Source of the DNA: Amphimedon queenslandica
Taxonomy: Eukaryota > Porifera > Demospongiae > Haplosclerida > Niphatidae
Direction: 5' to 3'
Assembly: GCF_000090795.2 (NCBI RefSeq)
Contig: NW_003546474.1
Coordinates: 90,780-118,834 of the forward strand
Length of the DNA: 28,055 nt
The notes beneath the pieces were generated by a model, which was given only the letters and a program-made list of their open reading frames with translations, was not told where the DNA came from and did not search any database. Position numbers and translations under genes: made by a program. Of this stretch, positions 19,901 to 28,055 are shown in pieces; the stretch's first letter is position 1, and the number at the start of each line of letters is the position of its first letter.

Positions 19901-21853
19901 TGATACTGATTCACATGTGTACATGTACAATGTCCTAAACTAATCTCTATCAAAATTACCCAGCCCCCTCGTTAATGCCACACCTATTAAACCACACCTA
20001 CCTGTGCCAGGGTATCATTGACAATATCATGTCTGTCAATCCTCAGTACAAGGAAGGGTAGATCAGGTATTCCAGTGAGGACAGTGTGGAACAGTGTCCT
20101 CTGTCTCTCACTAAACATACGATAATTATGATCCAGGTGGATTGTTTCAACTTTATTACTAGTTGAGAGGACAAACGGGTGATCAAGAAAGCAAAAAACA
20201 TGGCTGCCATCCTCAAAGTACTTATGCTTAAACCGCCTGTAGTCAATACCCATATCTACTTCATTGTTGATCAGTTCTAGGACAAACTCATCAAGTGGTA
20301 TTGAACTCTTTAAAACCTCGGACGGATGGACACTGAACTTTGATAATAACATCTGGAATATGTTTAATCGACGGACGGCCATTTGTTCTGGTAGTGGCAT
20401 TGCTATTGCCGACACTAATTTGTGGCTGTGTGGGCGGAGTCCTCCCTCTCTCTTGGCGATGACGAGACTTGACACATAAAATAACATGAGGGTGTGGGTT
20501 GCCGAGGCAATGGCGGAATTTCCTTGTATGGTAACACTAACATCTTCATTCAGTAAATTAATTAATATCAATTGTTTTAACGAGGCTATGAATCCTATTA
20601 ACTCATCAGCAGTGTAGCTCGAGTACCATTCGACTAGGATTGCTTTTTGCGTTACGGAGAGTCCCAATATGACTTTAAGGAACTGAGGGTAGGCACGATC
20701 CACAAACTCGGGACTGTGCAGTAGAGGGTTTTCAAATAACGTTATAATATGGCCAAGTTGAGATGAGAACTTAACTTCGTCAGCGCCCGAAAGCGAAGAA
20801 CAATAATTACTCATGGCGTTGCAAAGGGTATTGGTGATGGCAGGTATTTCTAACTCGTAAAGAAGTTTATAAGCTTCGCGAACAGCGGTCACGTCGACAA
20901 GGATCCCTGTTCTTTGTCTGACACGAGAGAGAGAGGAGGGTGGGCATTCGGGTATTATGAAACTGTTGTTGAGTATCTGAGGGCTTGAGAAGACGTTCCA
21001 GAGCGTTGAGGTGAGTTCTTTGTAATGTAACGAATCAGTTTTACTTATTAGTGACTTGATACTGGATAATGTAAGACCAATGTTACCTGTGGAGGAATGA
21101 AGAGGTGATTAAAAATAGGAATAAATAAAATGGTATAATAAATTAGCTATAATGTACATGTAAATGTAGCTGTCACTTTAATTAAATTAACTTTATTAGT
21201 GTGTGTACTATACTGTTTTTATTAAATTTAGGCAAAGGATCTTTAAAATGCTTTCAATTAAAGTGATGCATTAATTAATATCACAGTTACTATAGTACCC
21301 AATACATTAAAGATAAATTATAATTATTAATTAATTAATAATTATTAATTAGTTAATAATTATTAATTACTTTCTAATGGGAACTGTATTACAGCAGTTT
21401 CCTCATTAGTCTCCATTGTTGATTCTGATTGGTCGACTTCAGACGAGGCTAACACCTTTGATTTGGGCGTGGCCTTTCCCGACTCCACCTCCATGGGCTC
21501 GTCACTACCACCAGAAACAGGCTCCTCCCCTTTCCGTCCATCCTTCCCTCTAGGACTGACCAATCCGTTTGTCGGTTTTGATAAAAGTGATAAACATGGC
21601 GTCGCTTTTTGTTGTGCTAGTCTCACTGCGTTTGCTGCTGCCTCGTTAGGAGGGGAGGAGTATCCACGCCCACTGGCACACTCAAGGTTCTTGCAGGATT
21701 TCTGGCCACACCCTCTGGTCAACTGAATGAAGAATATTTTTATTCTTTCTTGTAATAATTCCCTAAATATTATAGTTATTATTGATATTTTTTGTTTTTT
21801 TCTTACTTTGATGATTCTCTTTTTAAGCTGTTTTCCGCTTCGCCTGTTGCCAT
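10479..21853 (-). CDS. UBE3A: UBE3A/E6AP-type HECT E3 ubiquitin ligase, complete, 10 exons
   Basis: Minus-strand exons: 21853-21807, 21762-21371, 21086-20002, 19708-19564, 12347-12142, 11833-11660, 11606-11451, 11297-11227, 11130-10987, 10599-10479. They total 2541 nt (846 residues; human about 850-875), all with GT..AG borders and matching phases. Residues about 17-72 form the N-terminal AZUL zinc finger ([10 protein letters not shown] then QLTRGCG; Cys 34, 39, 44, 72). Residues from about 500 to 846 form the HECT domain ([49 protein letters not shown]). The catalytic Cys814 sits in HTCFN, 32 residues before the GFGML end, as in human E6AP. The protein accepts ubiquitin from an E2 as a thioester and passes it to substrates, which can lead to proteasomal turnover. 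Intron 4 (12348-19563) hosts two antisense protease genes. Divergent start sites face the death-domain gene. Confidence 0.95.
10660..10930. repeat. ACATGT-palindrome cluster in UBE3A intron 9
   Basis: Dense runs of TACATGTACATGTA-type alternating palindromes near 10665-10700, 10800-10842 and 10903-10927. Similar runs recur throughout the window (for example 11886-11946, 12423-12440, 15412-15460, 19476-19527, 27835-27850). Confidence 0.8.
10927..10981. repeat. (ATT)n microsatellite adjacent to the UBE3A exon 9 donor
   Basis: About 15 uninterrupted ATT units followed by ATCATTACT, lying a few bases inside intron 9 on the minus strand. Read as protein it gives poly-Asn, but it is intronic: the GTATAATAG donor precedes it. 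Confidence 0.9.
11371..11450. repeat. 21-22 bp minisatellite, four copies, at the UBE3A exon 7 donor
   Basis: TCTATTTAATGCCCATGCTAT is repeated about four times in UBE3A intron 7. The last, diverged unit (TAATGCTCAC) contributes the exon 7 splice donor GTGAGC on the minus strand, where the other units read ATGGGC. Confidence 0.85.
12911..13380. repeat. Tandem satellite, 174-bp unit, about 2.7 copies (repeat family B)
   Basis: ATGGCTC(T/C)GAAATCAC recurs at 12911, 13085 and 13259 (exact 174-bp period); the third copy is shortened. Each unit carries ATTACATTTTCTGATACATA, then CTTATGCTGTGTAACAAGTT, and a small palindrome AAGGCTATAGCC. The first half is homologous to family A (2021-2767), but the palindromic half differs. 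The matching place in the second duplicate (about 17250-17420) has only one diverged copy. Confidence 0.85.
13612..13676 (+). promoter_or_regulatory. Core promoter of protease gene A (inverted CCAAT and TATA box)
   Basis: ATTGG (inverted CCAAT box) at 13618-13622 and TATATAAGG at 13669-13677, about 90 bp before the ATG at 13766. TATA spacing predicts transcription starting near 13700 (CAGTCAATCACTTCTC). The same elements are kept in copy B. Confidence 0.65.
13766..14871 (+). CDS. Secreted M35-type (aspzincin) metalloprotease A, complete, nested in UBE3A intron 4
   Basis: Two exons, 13766-13821 and 13872-14871, joined across a 50-nt intron (GTATGTTAC...ACATGCAG), give 351 residues. Residues 1-18 ([18 protein letters not shown]) are a signal peptide, so it is secreted. 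Residues about 19-165 look like a beta-rich propeptide ([30 protein letters not shown]). The catalytic domain follows with H306-EWS-H310, catalytic Glu307, and D317 in DTDDYEYG as the probable third zinc ligand (aspzincin motif GTxDxxYG). Cys-rich NCYHYC-like end. Known relatives are mostly fungal and bacterial secreted endopeptidases. Transcribed opposite to its host gene UBE3A, with its own TATA promoter. Role may be digestion, matrix remodelling or defence; undetermined. Confidence 0.92.
15187..15383 (-). repeat. Single repeat family A unit, inverted orientation
   Basis: Matches the reverse complement of the 185-bp satellite unit at 2021-2767, including a decayed palindrome CCTGTACTATAGTTCAGGGA near 15258. 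Its counterpart in duplicate B is at about 19247-19450. Confidence 0.7.
15508..15533 (-). pseudogene. Fossil fragment of UBE3A exon 5
   Basis: 26 nt matching the 5' end of HECT exon 5 (12322-12347) with one mismatch, still followed by the acceptor context CTAATATGG. It marks the left edge of the second segmental duplicate. Not expected to be spliced productively. Confidence 0.8.
15696..16093. mobile_element. MITE, 398 bp, with perfect terminal inverted repeats and TA duplication
   Basis: Ends are CCGTATTTCCTCGTGGAAAC (then GCCTA) and its perfect reverse complement, giving inverted repeats of about 25 bp, flanked by TA at 15694-15695 and 16094-16095. The empty site is preserved in duplicate A (ACATGTATATGCATCTGAAA near 12430). 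The interior near both ends repeats the motif TAAACGCC(C/T)A many times in direct orientation. No transposase is encoded, so this is a non-autonomous Tc1/mariner-like element. Confidence 0.88.
16173..16828. mobile_element. Second TIR element, 656 bp, TA-flanked, non-coding
   Basis: The left end TAGTCAGTTTCATTTGAGTT and the right end (reverse complement TAGCCGGTTTCAGTTGAGTT) form imperfect inverted repeats of about 21 bp, flanked by TA at 16171-16172 and 16829-16830. Duplicate A has the uninterrupted sequence GTTGCTGTACTGTATAC near 12507, the empty site. The interior has only short frames without recognisable similarity, including one of 71 codons at 16211-16426. Confidence 0.75.
17652..17711 (+). 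promoter_or_regulatory. Core promoter of protease gene B
   Basis: Inverted CCAAT (ATTGG, 17652-17656) and TATATAAGG (17704-17712), at the same spacing to the ATG (17801) as in copy A. Confidence 0.65.
17801..18906 (+). CDS. Secreted M35-type (aspzincin) metalloprotease B, complete, nested in UBE3A intron 4
   Basis: Two exons, 17801-17856 and 17907-18906, with a 50-nt intron identical to that of copy A; 351 residues. Same signal peptide, propeptide, HEWSH (His codon at 18766) and DTDDHAYG zinc motifs. About the first 85 residues are identical to copy A. After that, differences cluster in patches (for example IIMRR against [13 protein letters not shown] against GDRQNGET) between blocks of full identity, and many are amino-acid-changing. 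That pattern suggests diversified surface positions together with partial gene conversion. The 3' flank (GGAGCTCATCAGCTAAAAGC) is shared with copies 1-558 and A. Substrate unknown. Confidence 0.92.
19709..19835. repeat. Purine-rich GGGA/GAGA/AAAG microsatellite (polypyrimidine tract of UBE3A intron 3)
   Basis: On the plus strand this is a GGGAG, GGAC, GAGAG and AAAG run. On the minus strand it forms an exceptionally long CT-rich tract directly before the TTTAG acceptor of UBE3A exon 4 (acceptor at 19709-19711). The Ser/Leu/Pro reading frame through it is not a gene. Confidence 0.85.
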
Positions 21854-22046
21854 CTTTTCCCTCTCCTTCTCTCTCCCTCTTTCTCTCCTGAGGAGTCTCT
21901 GAAGATTATTTGCTGTGTTGTTTTATTATGGCGTCTGCTCTCACTTGACCACACCTACTACACTCAAGCCCCACCTACTTTTAATAAGCCAGGGCCACAC
22001 CCCAAACGAGCCCCGCCCTATTTTTTGCAAAATGTAAACAAATGCA
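21854..22046. promoter_or_regulatory. Probable bidirectional promoter, UBE3A / death-domain gene
   Basis: 193 bp separate the UBE3A ATG (21853, minus) from the death-domain gene ATG (22047, plus). The stretch is richer in C/G-containing motifs than its surroundings (CCACACCCC, GAGCCCCGCCCTA, a GC-box-like site) and has no TATA box at a plausible position. Shared regulation is inferred from the spacing only. Confidence 0.5.
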
Positions 22047-25000
22047 ATGGCATCAAAACCTCCTCCTCAAAATTCTCTGTTCTCTTCCCCGTTAACTATA
22101 GGTAAATGTTTATTGGCCTTGCATCACTATTACAAGGTTTTTTAGATCAACTGGATGACGTGATTCGTTTGTTGGTGAAATGCGGGTTCTCCAATCAGAA
22201 AAAATGGAGGCAGCTAGGAGTAAAATTAGGACTAGAGAGGAAGACACTGGCCGATATTGCAGCAAACTACTCAGAAGTGAAAGATTGTTTTAATGAATGC
22301 ATTGCCACATGGCTACGCAAAGGAGGAGCTACCTTTGACTCACTGTCTGAGGTTATCCGCAAAGATTTATTTGAAACTGAAGTAGCAGACAAATTAGATC
22401 AAGAGAGTTAGTTAATATGTATAGTATAGTGTGGATTCTATTCATATGATTATAGGAAAGCCACTTAGTAATGTTCGACCTAAATCAACAGAAAGTACTC
22501 GAGTATCACGTGTTGTAAAAAAAATTGAGCATCATCCAACTTCTGGACCAGATAGTCAAAAATTGAAAAATAAGCAGGAACCTGGTACTGGTAAGATAAA
22601 CAGACTTAAAGGACACTTTGAAAGTAGAAAATCAAAAGAAGTGACAGTTGAAAGTAAAGGTATAGCAATGTAATATAAATTATTTTGTTAATAGATGCAG
22701 CATCAGCAAAACCTTTGGAATATATGGCACTGAAAGAGACATCAGCTGATCTTGTTGATCTATTAGCAGGGAATCCTGCACTTATTACTCAACTAAAAAA
22801 TCTCCTCTCTGCTTCATATACTATCTCTCCAGAAGTGCATCATGATGTCAATACTCAGTCTAGTCCACTAACTCCAGTACAGAGAGCTGGTAAACTCATG
22901 GATCTGTTACTGGATATTATAGAGAAGCATTCTGATCCCTCAAGTGTTATCTCTTCTCTCATTACTTCACTACAAAAAGTTGAACTTATTTCCATAGCTG
23001 ATAGATTAGAAAATCTTGGTAAGATTGAATTACATGTAATTAATTAATTAATTACTTTAAATAAACAAAACTACACCAACAAAACTCCTTGCATTGCTAG
23101 TCATTGAATATTTTGCTCCTTTAATCATGGCTACAACAAATAATAACCATTATTTTGTTTAATATTTAGGAATGCAGAATCCAGTACCTGGAGTTCGTAA
23201 AATGTCAAAAGTAGAGGAAATATCAAAGCGTTTTGAAGAGAGTGAGTTAATATGCATAGTATAGTGGGGATTCTATTTGTATGATTACAGGAAAGCCACT
23301 TAATAAAGTTCGACCTAAATCAGCAGAAAGTACTCGAGTACCACGTGATGTAAAAAAACTTGTGCGTCCTACTTCTGGCTTAGATAGTCACAAATCTAAA
23401 AATAGGCAGGAACCTGGTGGAGGTAAGATAAAAGCACTTAAAGGATGCTTTGAAAGTGAGCCATTGAAAGAAGTGACAGTTGAAAGTAAAGGTATAACAA
23501 TGTAATATAAAGATTTCAAATTATTATGTTAATAGATACAGCATCAGCAAAGCCTTTGGAATATATGATGCTGAAAGAGACGTCAGCTGACCTTGTTGAG
23601 CTATTAGCAGGGAATCCTCCAGTTATTACTCAACTAACAAATCTTCTCTTTGCTTCATATACTATCTCTCAAGAAGTGCAACATGATGTCAATACTCAGT
23701 CTAGTCCTGCAGTAGAGAGAGCTGGCAAACTCATGGATTCGTTACTGGATATTATAGAGAAACATTCTGATCCCTCAAGTGTTATCTCTTCTCTCATTAC
23801 TTCTCTACGAAAAGTCAAACTTATTTCGATAGCTGATAGATTAGAAAAGGAGCTAAATCTTAGTAAGATTTAATTACTGATTAATTAATTAATTACTTAA
23901 GTAAACAAAACTATACCAACAAAACTCCTTGCATTACTAGTCATTGAATATTTCACTGCTGTTACCATGGTTACAGTAAACAATAAACATTATTTGTTTA
24001 TTTAGGAAGGCGGAATCCAGTAACTCGTGTTCGTAGAATGTCAGAACGCTTTGAAAAAGGAAAATTAGAAGAAGTTAAAAATGAAGAAGAAGGTCTGTGA
24101 ATTAAAAATAAAGGATTTTTTTATTTTTGATGATAGGTACATGTACATTAGCAAAGTCACCAGAATGCATTTCAATGGCGTCAGCTGATCTTGTTGCTCT
24201 GATTGCAGGGAATGCTCCAGTTATTTCACCATTAATTGATGATCTCTTTTCTCTGCATATTATTCCTAAATCAGTATTTTTTGATGTAGCTGATACTTCA
24301 TGTAGTCCAGCAGAAAGAGCCGAGAAACTTGTGATCCCATTACTCGAAATTATAGAGAAACATCCTGATCCATCAACTGCTATCTCTTCTCTCATCACTT
24401 CTCTACAGAAAGTTGATCTAAATTTCATTGCTGATAAATTAAGAAAGGAATCAATCGACAGTAAGTTTTATTGTTATTTTTATTGTTTTTATCACTGTTA
24501 TTATAGAGAAGGAGTTGCCCACCATTCAGGGTAAGACAGCAGTGATAGAGCTGAGCACAAAAGATGAAGTTGTTCAGGGGCTTGAAGATCTCAATTTTCT
24601 ACTCTCAGACATCATTGAGAAGCTCAAAAATCAATTTCAAAATTTTATTGCCAGCAATAAACTGAAGTTGCAAGATGTTGCATCACACATTGAAAAGAGT
24701 CTTGAAGCAAATCTCAAAAAAGGATCCCTAGATGATACTTTTACCAGTATCATGCCCTACTGTGACCCACTCAACTGTGCTCTAATTAGAAGTTTGGTTC
24801 AAAATCTAATTCCAGAAGGTGATGAGCTGCAAAATGATTTATGTCAATACATAAATGGCATTGAAAAATTATCAAGATCCTCTCAAATGAAACATTTGCA
24901 ATCAGCAGTATCACCGGCATTACCTTTGCTCTGTCGTACCAATGAGCAAATTGTTATCAGATTCCATAAAAGATGGGAAATGATGACAGTAAGCTCTTTC

Positions 25001-26763
25001 AATGACACTCTTCAACATTACTTTAAAGAGTGTCATGCAGATTGCTATAAGACTTTCAATTCATTGACAGCACTATCTATTATGTTGTCACTAGTAAAGT
25101 CGCAGGCTGAGAATTTTATTAAGGTGGTGGAAGACAGAAGAGAATCATTGGAAAGCGTTGGCATATTAGAAGTTACCATTGGACAGAGGAAGCTGGTTTG
25201 TGTCAAAAGAGAAGAAAATAATAATTTTAATGTTTCACTCTGTCAATCAGTTAAAGCTGGTGATAGCTTTGAAGTATCAATGCTACTGCAGTTAGGAGCT
25301 GATCCTAACAGTAAAAATAAGGGAGAAAAGAGTGCAGTAGAGATAGCTATTGAAGGAGAGGCTGTTCACGTAATCAAGGCTCTATTAGATGGTGGAGCCA
25401 GTTTCTTAACGGCTTTGATCAGTGCTGTTAGGAAAAATAAAGAAAGAGTTGTAAAGATGCTAGTAGATGCTGGTATTGATGTTAATCTTCAAGGTAGTGG
25501 TAAGGAAACAGCTCTAATAGTAGCAGCTCAACGTAATCAAGAACAAATAGTGAGCTTTTTACTGCAGCAGAAAGCAATCCTTGTTGACAAAGCAGATGAT
25601 CTCGGATATACAGCTCTTCATTATGCTTGCAGGGAAGGAAGTGAAGATATTGTTAAATATTTACTGAAGAAAAATGCCAACATTCATCTACACACAAAAA
25701 ATAATAGTATACCTCTAACCTTAGCAACTCAGCATAACCATGAACATATTGTGGAGCTCCTTCTACCTGAAAGTACTAAAGATGAAATAGTTGAAGCTAT
25801 TGAAGTTGCCAGGACACTTAGGCTACACTGGTTGTTAGTAACACAGAAAGAAGATTGTAAACATGTCTGTTCTCCTACTAGAAGTAATGACTTATAATTG
25901 ATGAATTTAGGTAGTATCTGCATTAGGGGTACATCAGTTGCCTTTTGAAGGGGCAGGGCATGAGACTAGTATAATGTTACAATTATAATAGCCCATAGCA
26001 TCCATTGAAACTTAATTATAACTTGTAACTATTATAACTATACAGAATTCCTCAATGCAGCACATCATCAATAACTGTAGTATATATAGCTAATACAAGT
26101 ACTTCAAACTTCTTATCTCTTTTCATAGGTGCCACAATAGCTCACAAAGGAAAGGATGTAGAAATTATTGGTCTATCTGATTCTGAGACGTGTCAGACTG
26201 CAGTTGATGAATTGAAAGACACTCAGAATATTGTTATTAAAGAGTCATCCTGTGAAAGTGTGTCTTTTGTTGCGTCACATTTTCTTGAAAACCAGAAAGC
26301 AAAATGTCTTAGGATAGATGGCTCTGCAACTCCATTAACAAGAGACTCTGTCGATTCTTTCTCAGAACAACTCAAAACCAATAAATCATTATGGCGGCTC
26401 ACAGTAACTAATGACTCCATTACTGATGATGGACTTGAGGTCCTTGAAGAATCAATAGAAAGTAGTCGACACCTTACTTTTTTGTCTCTTTATGGGAATC
26501 CAAGCATTAGATCTGCTGAATCTCTTGCAAAGCTAATCGAGACCAACACATCTCTTACTTACCTTTCTGTCTGGGGTACTAACATTAGTCCAGATGGTGT
26601 ACTGAGGTTGCTGGAAGCCCTCACGAAGAATAAGCACTTAATTACTCTTGTTTTGGATAATAAAAATGCAGAAACCTGCCAATCTTCCCCATTATATGAA
26701 GATGTTGAACATCGACTTATTTTTAAAAACTCAAATAGATTTGCCACTAAAATAGCTCTTTGA
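22047..26763 (+). CDS. Death domain + three CARD-like repeats + helical region + ankyrin + LRR protein, 11 exons
   Basis: Exons: 22047-22101, 22137-22406, 22456-22659, 22695-23018, 23170-23241, 23291-23491, 23536-23862, 24006-24092, 24137-24460, 24507-25883, 26129-26763 (3876 nt, 1291 residues). Every junction is phase 1. Residues about 19-105 are a death domain (LDDVIRLLVKCGF; WRQLGVKLGL; LSEVIRKDLF). Three CARD-like repeats lie at about 177-284, 376-484 and 514-621 (ADLVDLLAGNPALITQLKNL; RAGKLMDLLLDIIEKH). An unnamed helical region is at about 638-854 (MPYCDPLNCALIRSLVQNL; KTFNSLTALS; SQAENFIKVV). Ankyrin repeats span about 864-1044 (YTALHYACREGSEDIVKYLL) and C-terminal RNI-type leucine-rich repeats about 1110-1260 (LTFLSLYGN; LTYLSVWGTNISPDG). 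There is no NACHT ATPase or transmembrane segment, so it is probably a cytosolic death-fold adaptor or sensor. Exon 1 is least certain: CTATAG at 22096-22101 could instead be an acceptor. Confidence 0.85.
22408..24092 (+). repeat. Intragenic duplication of a three-exon cassette, introns included
   Basis: Unit 1 (intron 2 to exon 5, 22408-23241) is repeated as unit 2 (intron 5 to exon 8, 23242-24092). The introns also match: GTTAATATG(T/C)ATAGTATAG after the donors, and TTGCATT(G/A)CTAGTCATTGAA before exons 5 and 8. A third, more diverged partial unit is exon 9. Confidence 0.85.
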
Positions 26764-27289
26764 TACTATATATATACTTTAATATACTTGCTGCCAATAG
26801 TTTTCTGAAGTTATTTTATTGGGGCAAGCTTGAGCAAGCTCCACATAAACAACACTGAAGGACTAGACCCATAAATGCTATCATAGTGTGTATGGCAACT
26901 TTAAAAATTCGTTAATAATCTAATTTCATTAAGAATCTGCTCAAACTTTCTACACAACATAAGTACATGTATATGTATCAGGAAAAAAATTAAAATAGAG
27001 AATTCACCCTTTTTAATTCTTGGCAAAATTTGGCCTGTGTTGTAAAAAGCTAATTTCAATCGGAATCAGCTCAAAGTATAACGATCTACTTAGATATGTC
27101 TATGGGCTATATGCATGCAAACACCCGGCCCCTCATATCATTTTGATAACAACCCACGTGTTTAATTAAAAATATTTAGTAGAAGTAGATCTACAGGAAG
27201 GAAAACAATAACTTACTTCCCTTCCTCCCTCCCTCCCTCTCTATCCCTTTCTTTGTTTGGTGTGTATTGGTTCTCTCCTTGACCTATAG
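26764..27289. other. Intergenic region with a degraded family A unit
   Basis: Bases about 26930-27080 match the inverted family A repeat (CTCAAACTTTCTACACAACA ... GGCAAAATTTGGCC). The rest is AT-rich, followed by a CT-rich run (27215-27250). A short inverted repeat GCAAGCTTGAGCAAGCT lies at 26824-26841. Confidence 0.55.
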
Positions 27290-27780
27290 CTCCAGCCAGT
27301 CCTTTCTCTTGGATATTATGATACTTTTTGATATTATAACGTGGCCGGTCCGGGCCCTCTTCTCTCTCTTGTCATCTCTCCTCAGGCTAATCCTCACCAT
27401 CTGTCTCTTCCCGTTTAGACTAGCAGCAAGTATAGCTAGGTAAACCAATGGCGGATTGGAGAGAGAGAGAAAGAAAGAGAGATTGTGCTAGTACAGCAAC
27501 ATTATTTGTACTATTTCTATTTCCCCCTCTCTCTCCTCTCAGGTCTTTGTGGATTAAAGTTTGTTATGTGTTCCAGTATGCCGAGAACAAGCTATCAATC
27601 CTCAAAACATGGAAGCCATTTTGTTACCTGTTCCCTCTCACACCAGTCAACGATAGCTCTGGACCAACCAATCAGAATGGAGACGAGCCTCTGAAAGGAA
27701 ACTTAAGGAGCAAGGAATATAAATCACGATCACCATCTCCTGATGAAATGTATGAGGATAATGTGTATGTGTATAGTTAG
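27290..27780 (+). CDS. Unrecognised small membrane protein, last exons (5' limit uncertain)
   Basis: Three candidate exons join in compatible phase: 27290-27340, 27386-27439 (after CTCTCCTCAG, donor GTAAAC) and 27543-27780 (after a strong pyrimidine tract ending CTCTCCTCTCAG). Together they read a hydrophobic stretch (FLLDIMILFDIIT, LILTICLFPFRLAASIAR) followed by SLWIKVCYVFQYAENKLSIL, KTWKPFCYLFPLTP and a Ser/Pro/acidic tail ending in YVYS and TAG. The last exon is the best supported. The first is weak (GTGGCC donor). The alternative is an unspliced frame from the ATG at 27448, but that translates the polypyrimidine tract. I do not recognise the protein. One transmembrane segment with a cytosolic tail is the most that can be said. 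Confidence 0.4.
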
Positions 27781-27959
27781 AGTACATGTACAGTACAAGT
27801 ATTGTTGGTTTTAGGTAGTACAATAATTAATGTATGTACATGTACATGTATGGTAATAGTGAAATGTCAGTTTTTTGTTTACAATCTTCAAGCTCAAATT
27901 GCCAAGATAAAACCCGGCCAAACCACATATTAGTTATATTATAATAAATAATTTTGCTA

Positions 27960-28016
27960 TCATTATCATCATCATCATCATCATTATTAATTATTATTAT
28001 TATTATTATTATTGTA
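27960..28016. repeat. (ATC)n/(ATT)n microsatellite
   Basis: A run of ATC units followed by ATT units near the right edge, resembling the trinucleotide runs at 10379-10437 and 10927-10981. Confidence 0.85.
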
Positions 28017-28055
28017 GTGATGAGGGCCAGACTATTTCATCATTAATACAAGACC

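Noticed and set aside
19687..19953. Ser/Leu/Pro-rich minus-strand frame of 88 codons
   Set aside because: It is the purine/pyrimidine microsatellite in UBE3A intron 3.
19987..20892. Start of a separate 301-residue protein at 20892
   Set aside because: The codon there is GTG, and the frame continues upstream to a splice acceptor at 21087 as UBE3A exon 3.
24515..25897. A separate ankyrin gene beginning at 24515
   Set aside because: The codon there is TTG, and the frame continues from an acceptor at 24506 in phase with the CARD-like exon before it.
1..28055. tRNA or rRNA genes, CRISPR arrays, operons, bacterial insertion sequences
   Set aside because: None seen by eye. The window is eukaryotic and its repeats lack the spacing of CRISPR arrays. 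A tRNAscan/Rfam search would be needed to exclude small RNAs.

Overview
This is animal nuclear DNA, most likely from a demosponge such as Amphimedon queenslandica. The evidence is inference from several traits: AT-rich intergenic DNA, many very short introns (35-50 nt) with GT..AG borders, recurring ACATGTAC palindromes, small TA-flanked inverted-repeat elements, and a death-fold/ankyrin/LRR protein of a type common in sponges. No prokaryotic or organellar features are visible.

Layout, left to right. (1) 1-558 (+) is the 3' end of an M35-type (aspzincin) metalloprotease gene. (2) 3201-1743 (-) holds the first three coding exons of histidyl-tRNA synthetase. Its intron 2 carries a 4-copy, 185-bp satellite, and its exon 4 is not visible. 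(3) 3672-10007 (-) holds four single-exon paralogues of a five-pass membrane protein I cannot assign to a known family. A second copy of the last exon of the neighbouring ubiquitin ligase lies between them. (4) 10479-21853 (-) is a complete 10-exon UBE3A/E6AP-type HECT ubiquitin ligase, 846 codons with all exon phases consistent. Its 7.2-kb intron 4 contains two complete, nearly identical M35 protease genes on the opposite strand. They lie on a tandem segmental duplication that also copied 26 nt of HECT exon 5. The second duplicate carries two additional TA-flanked transposon-like insertions whose empty sites are preserved in the first. (5) 22047-26763 (+), head-to-head with UBE3A, is an 11-exon, 1291-residue gene for a death domain, three CARD-like repeats, a long helical region, ankyrin repeats and leucine-rich repeats. 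Every intron in it is phase 1. (6) About 27290-27780 (+) holds the last exons of an unrecognised small membrane protein.

Two housekeeping genes (HARS, UBE3A) therefore frame and host fast-evolving lineage-specific families: secreted proteases, membrane proteins and a putative innate-immune sensor or adaptor. The most notable observations are the modular death-fold receptor gene, the duplicated catalytic-cysteine exon of UBE3A, the intron-nested protease pair, and the four-member membrane-protein family.
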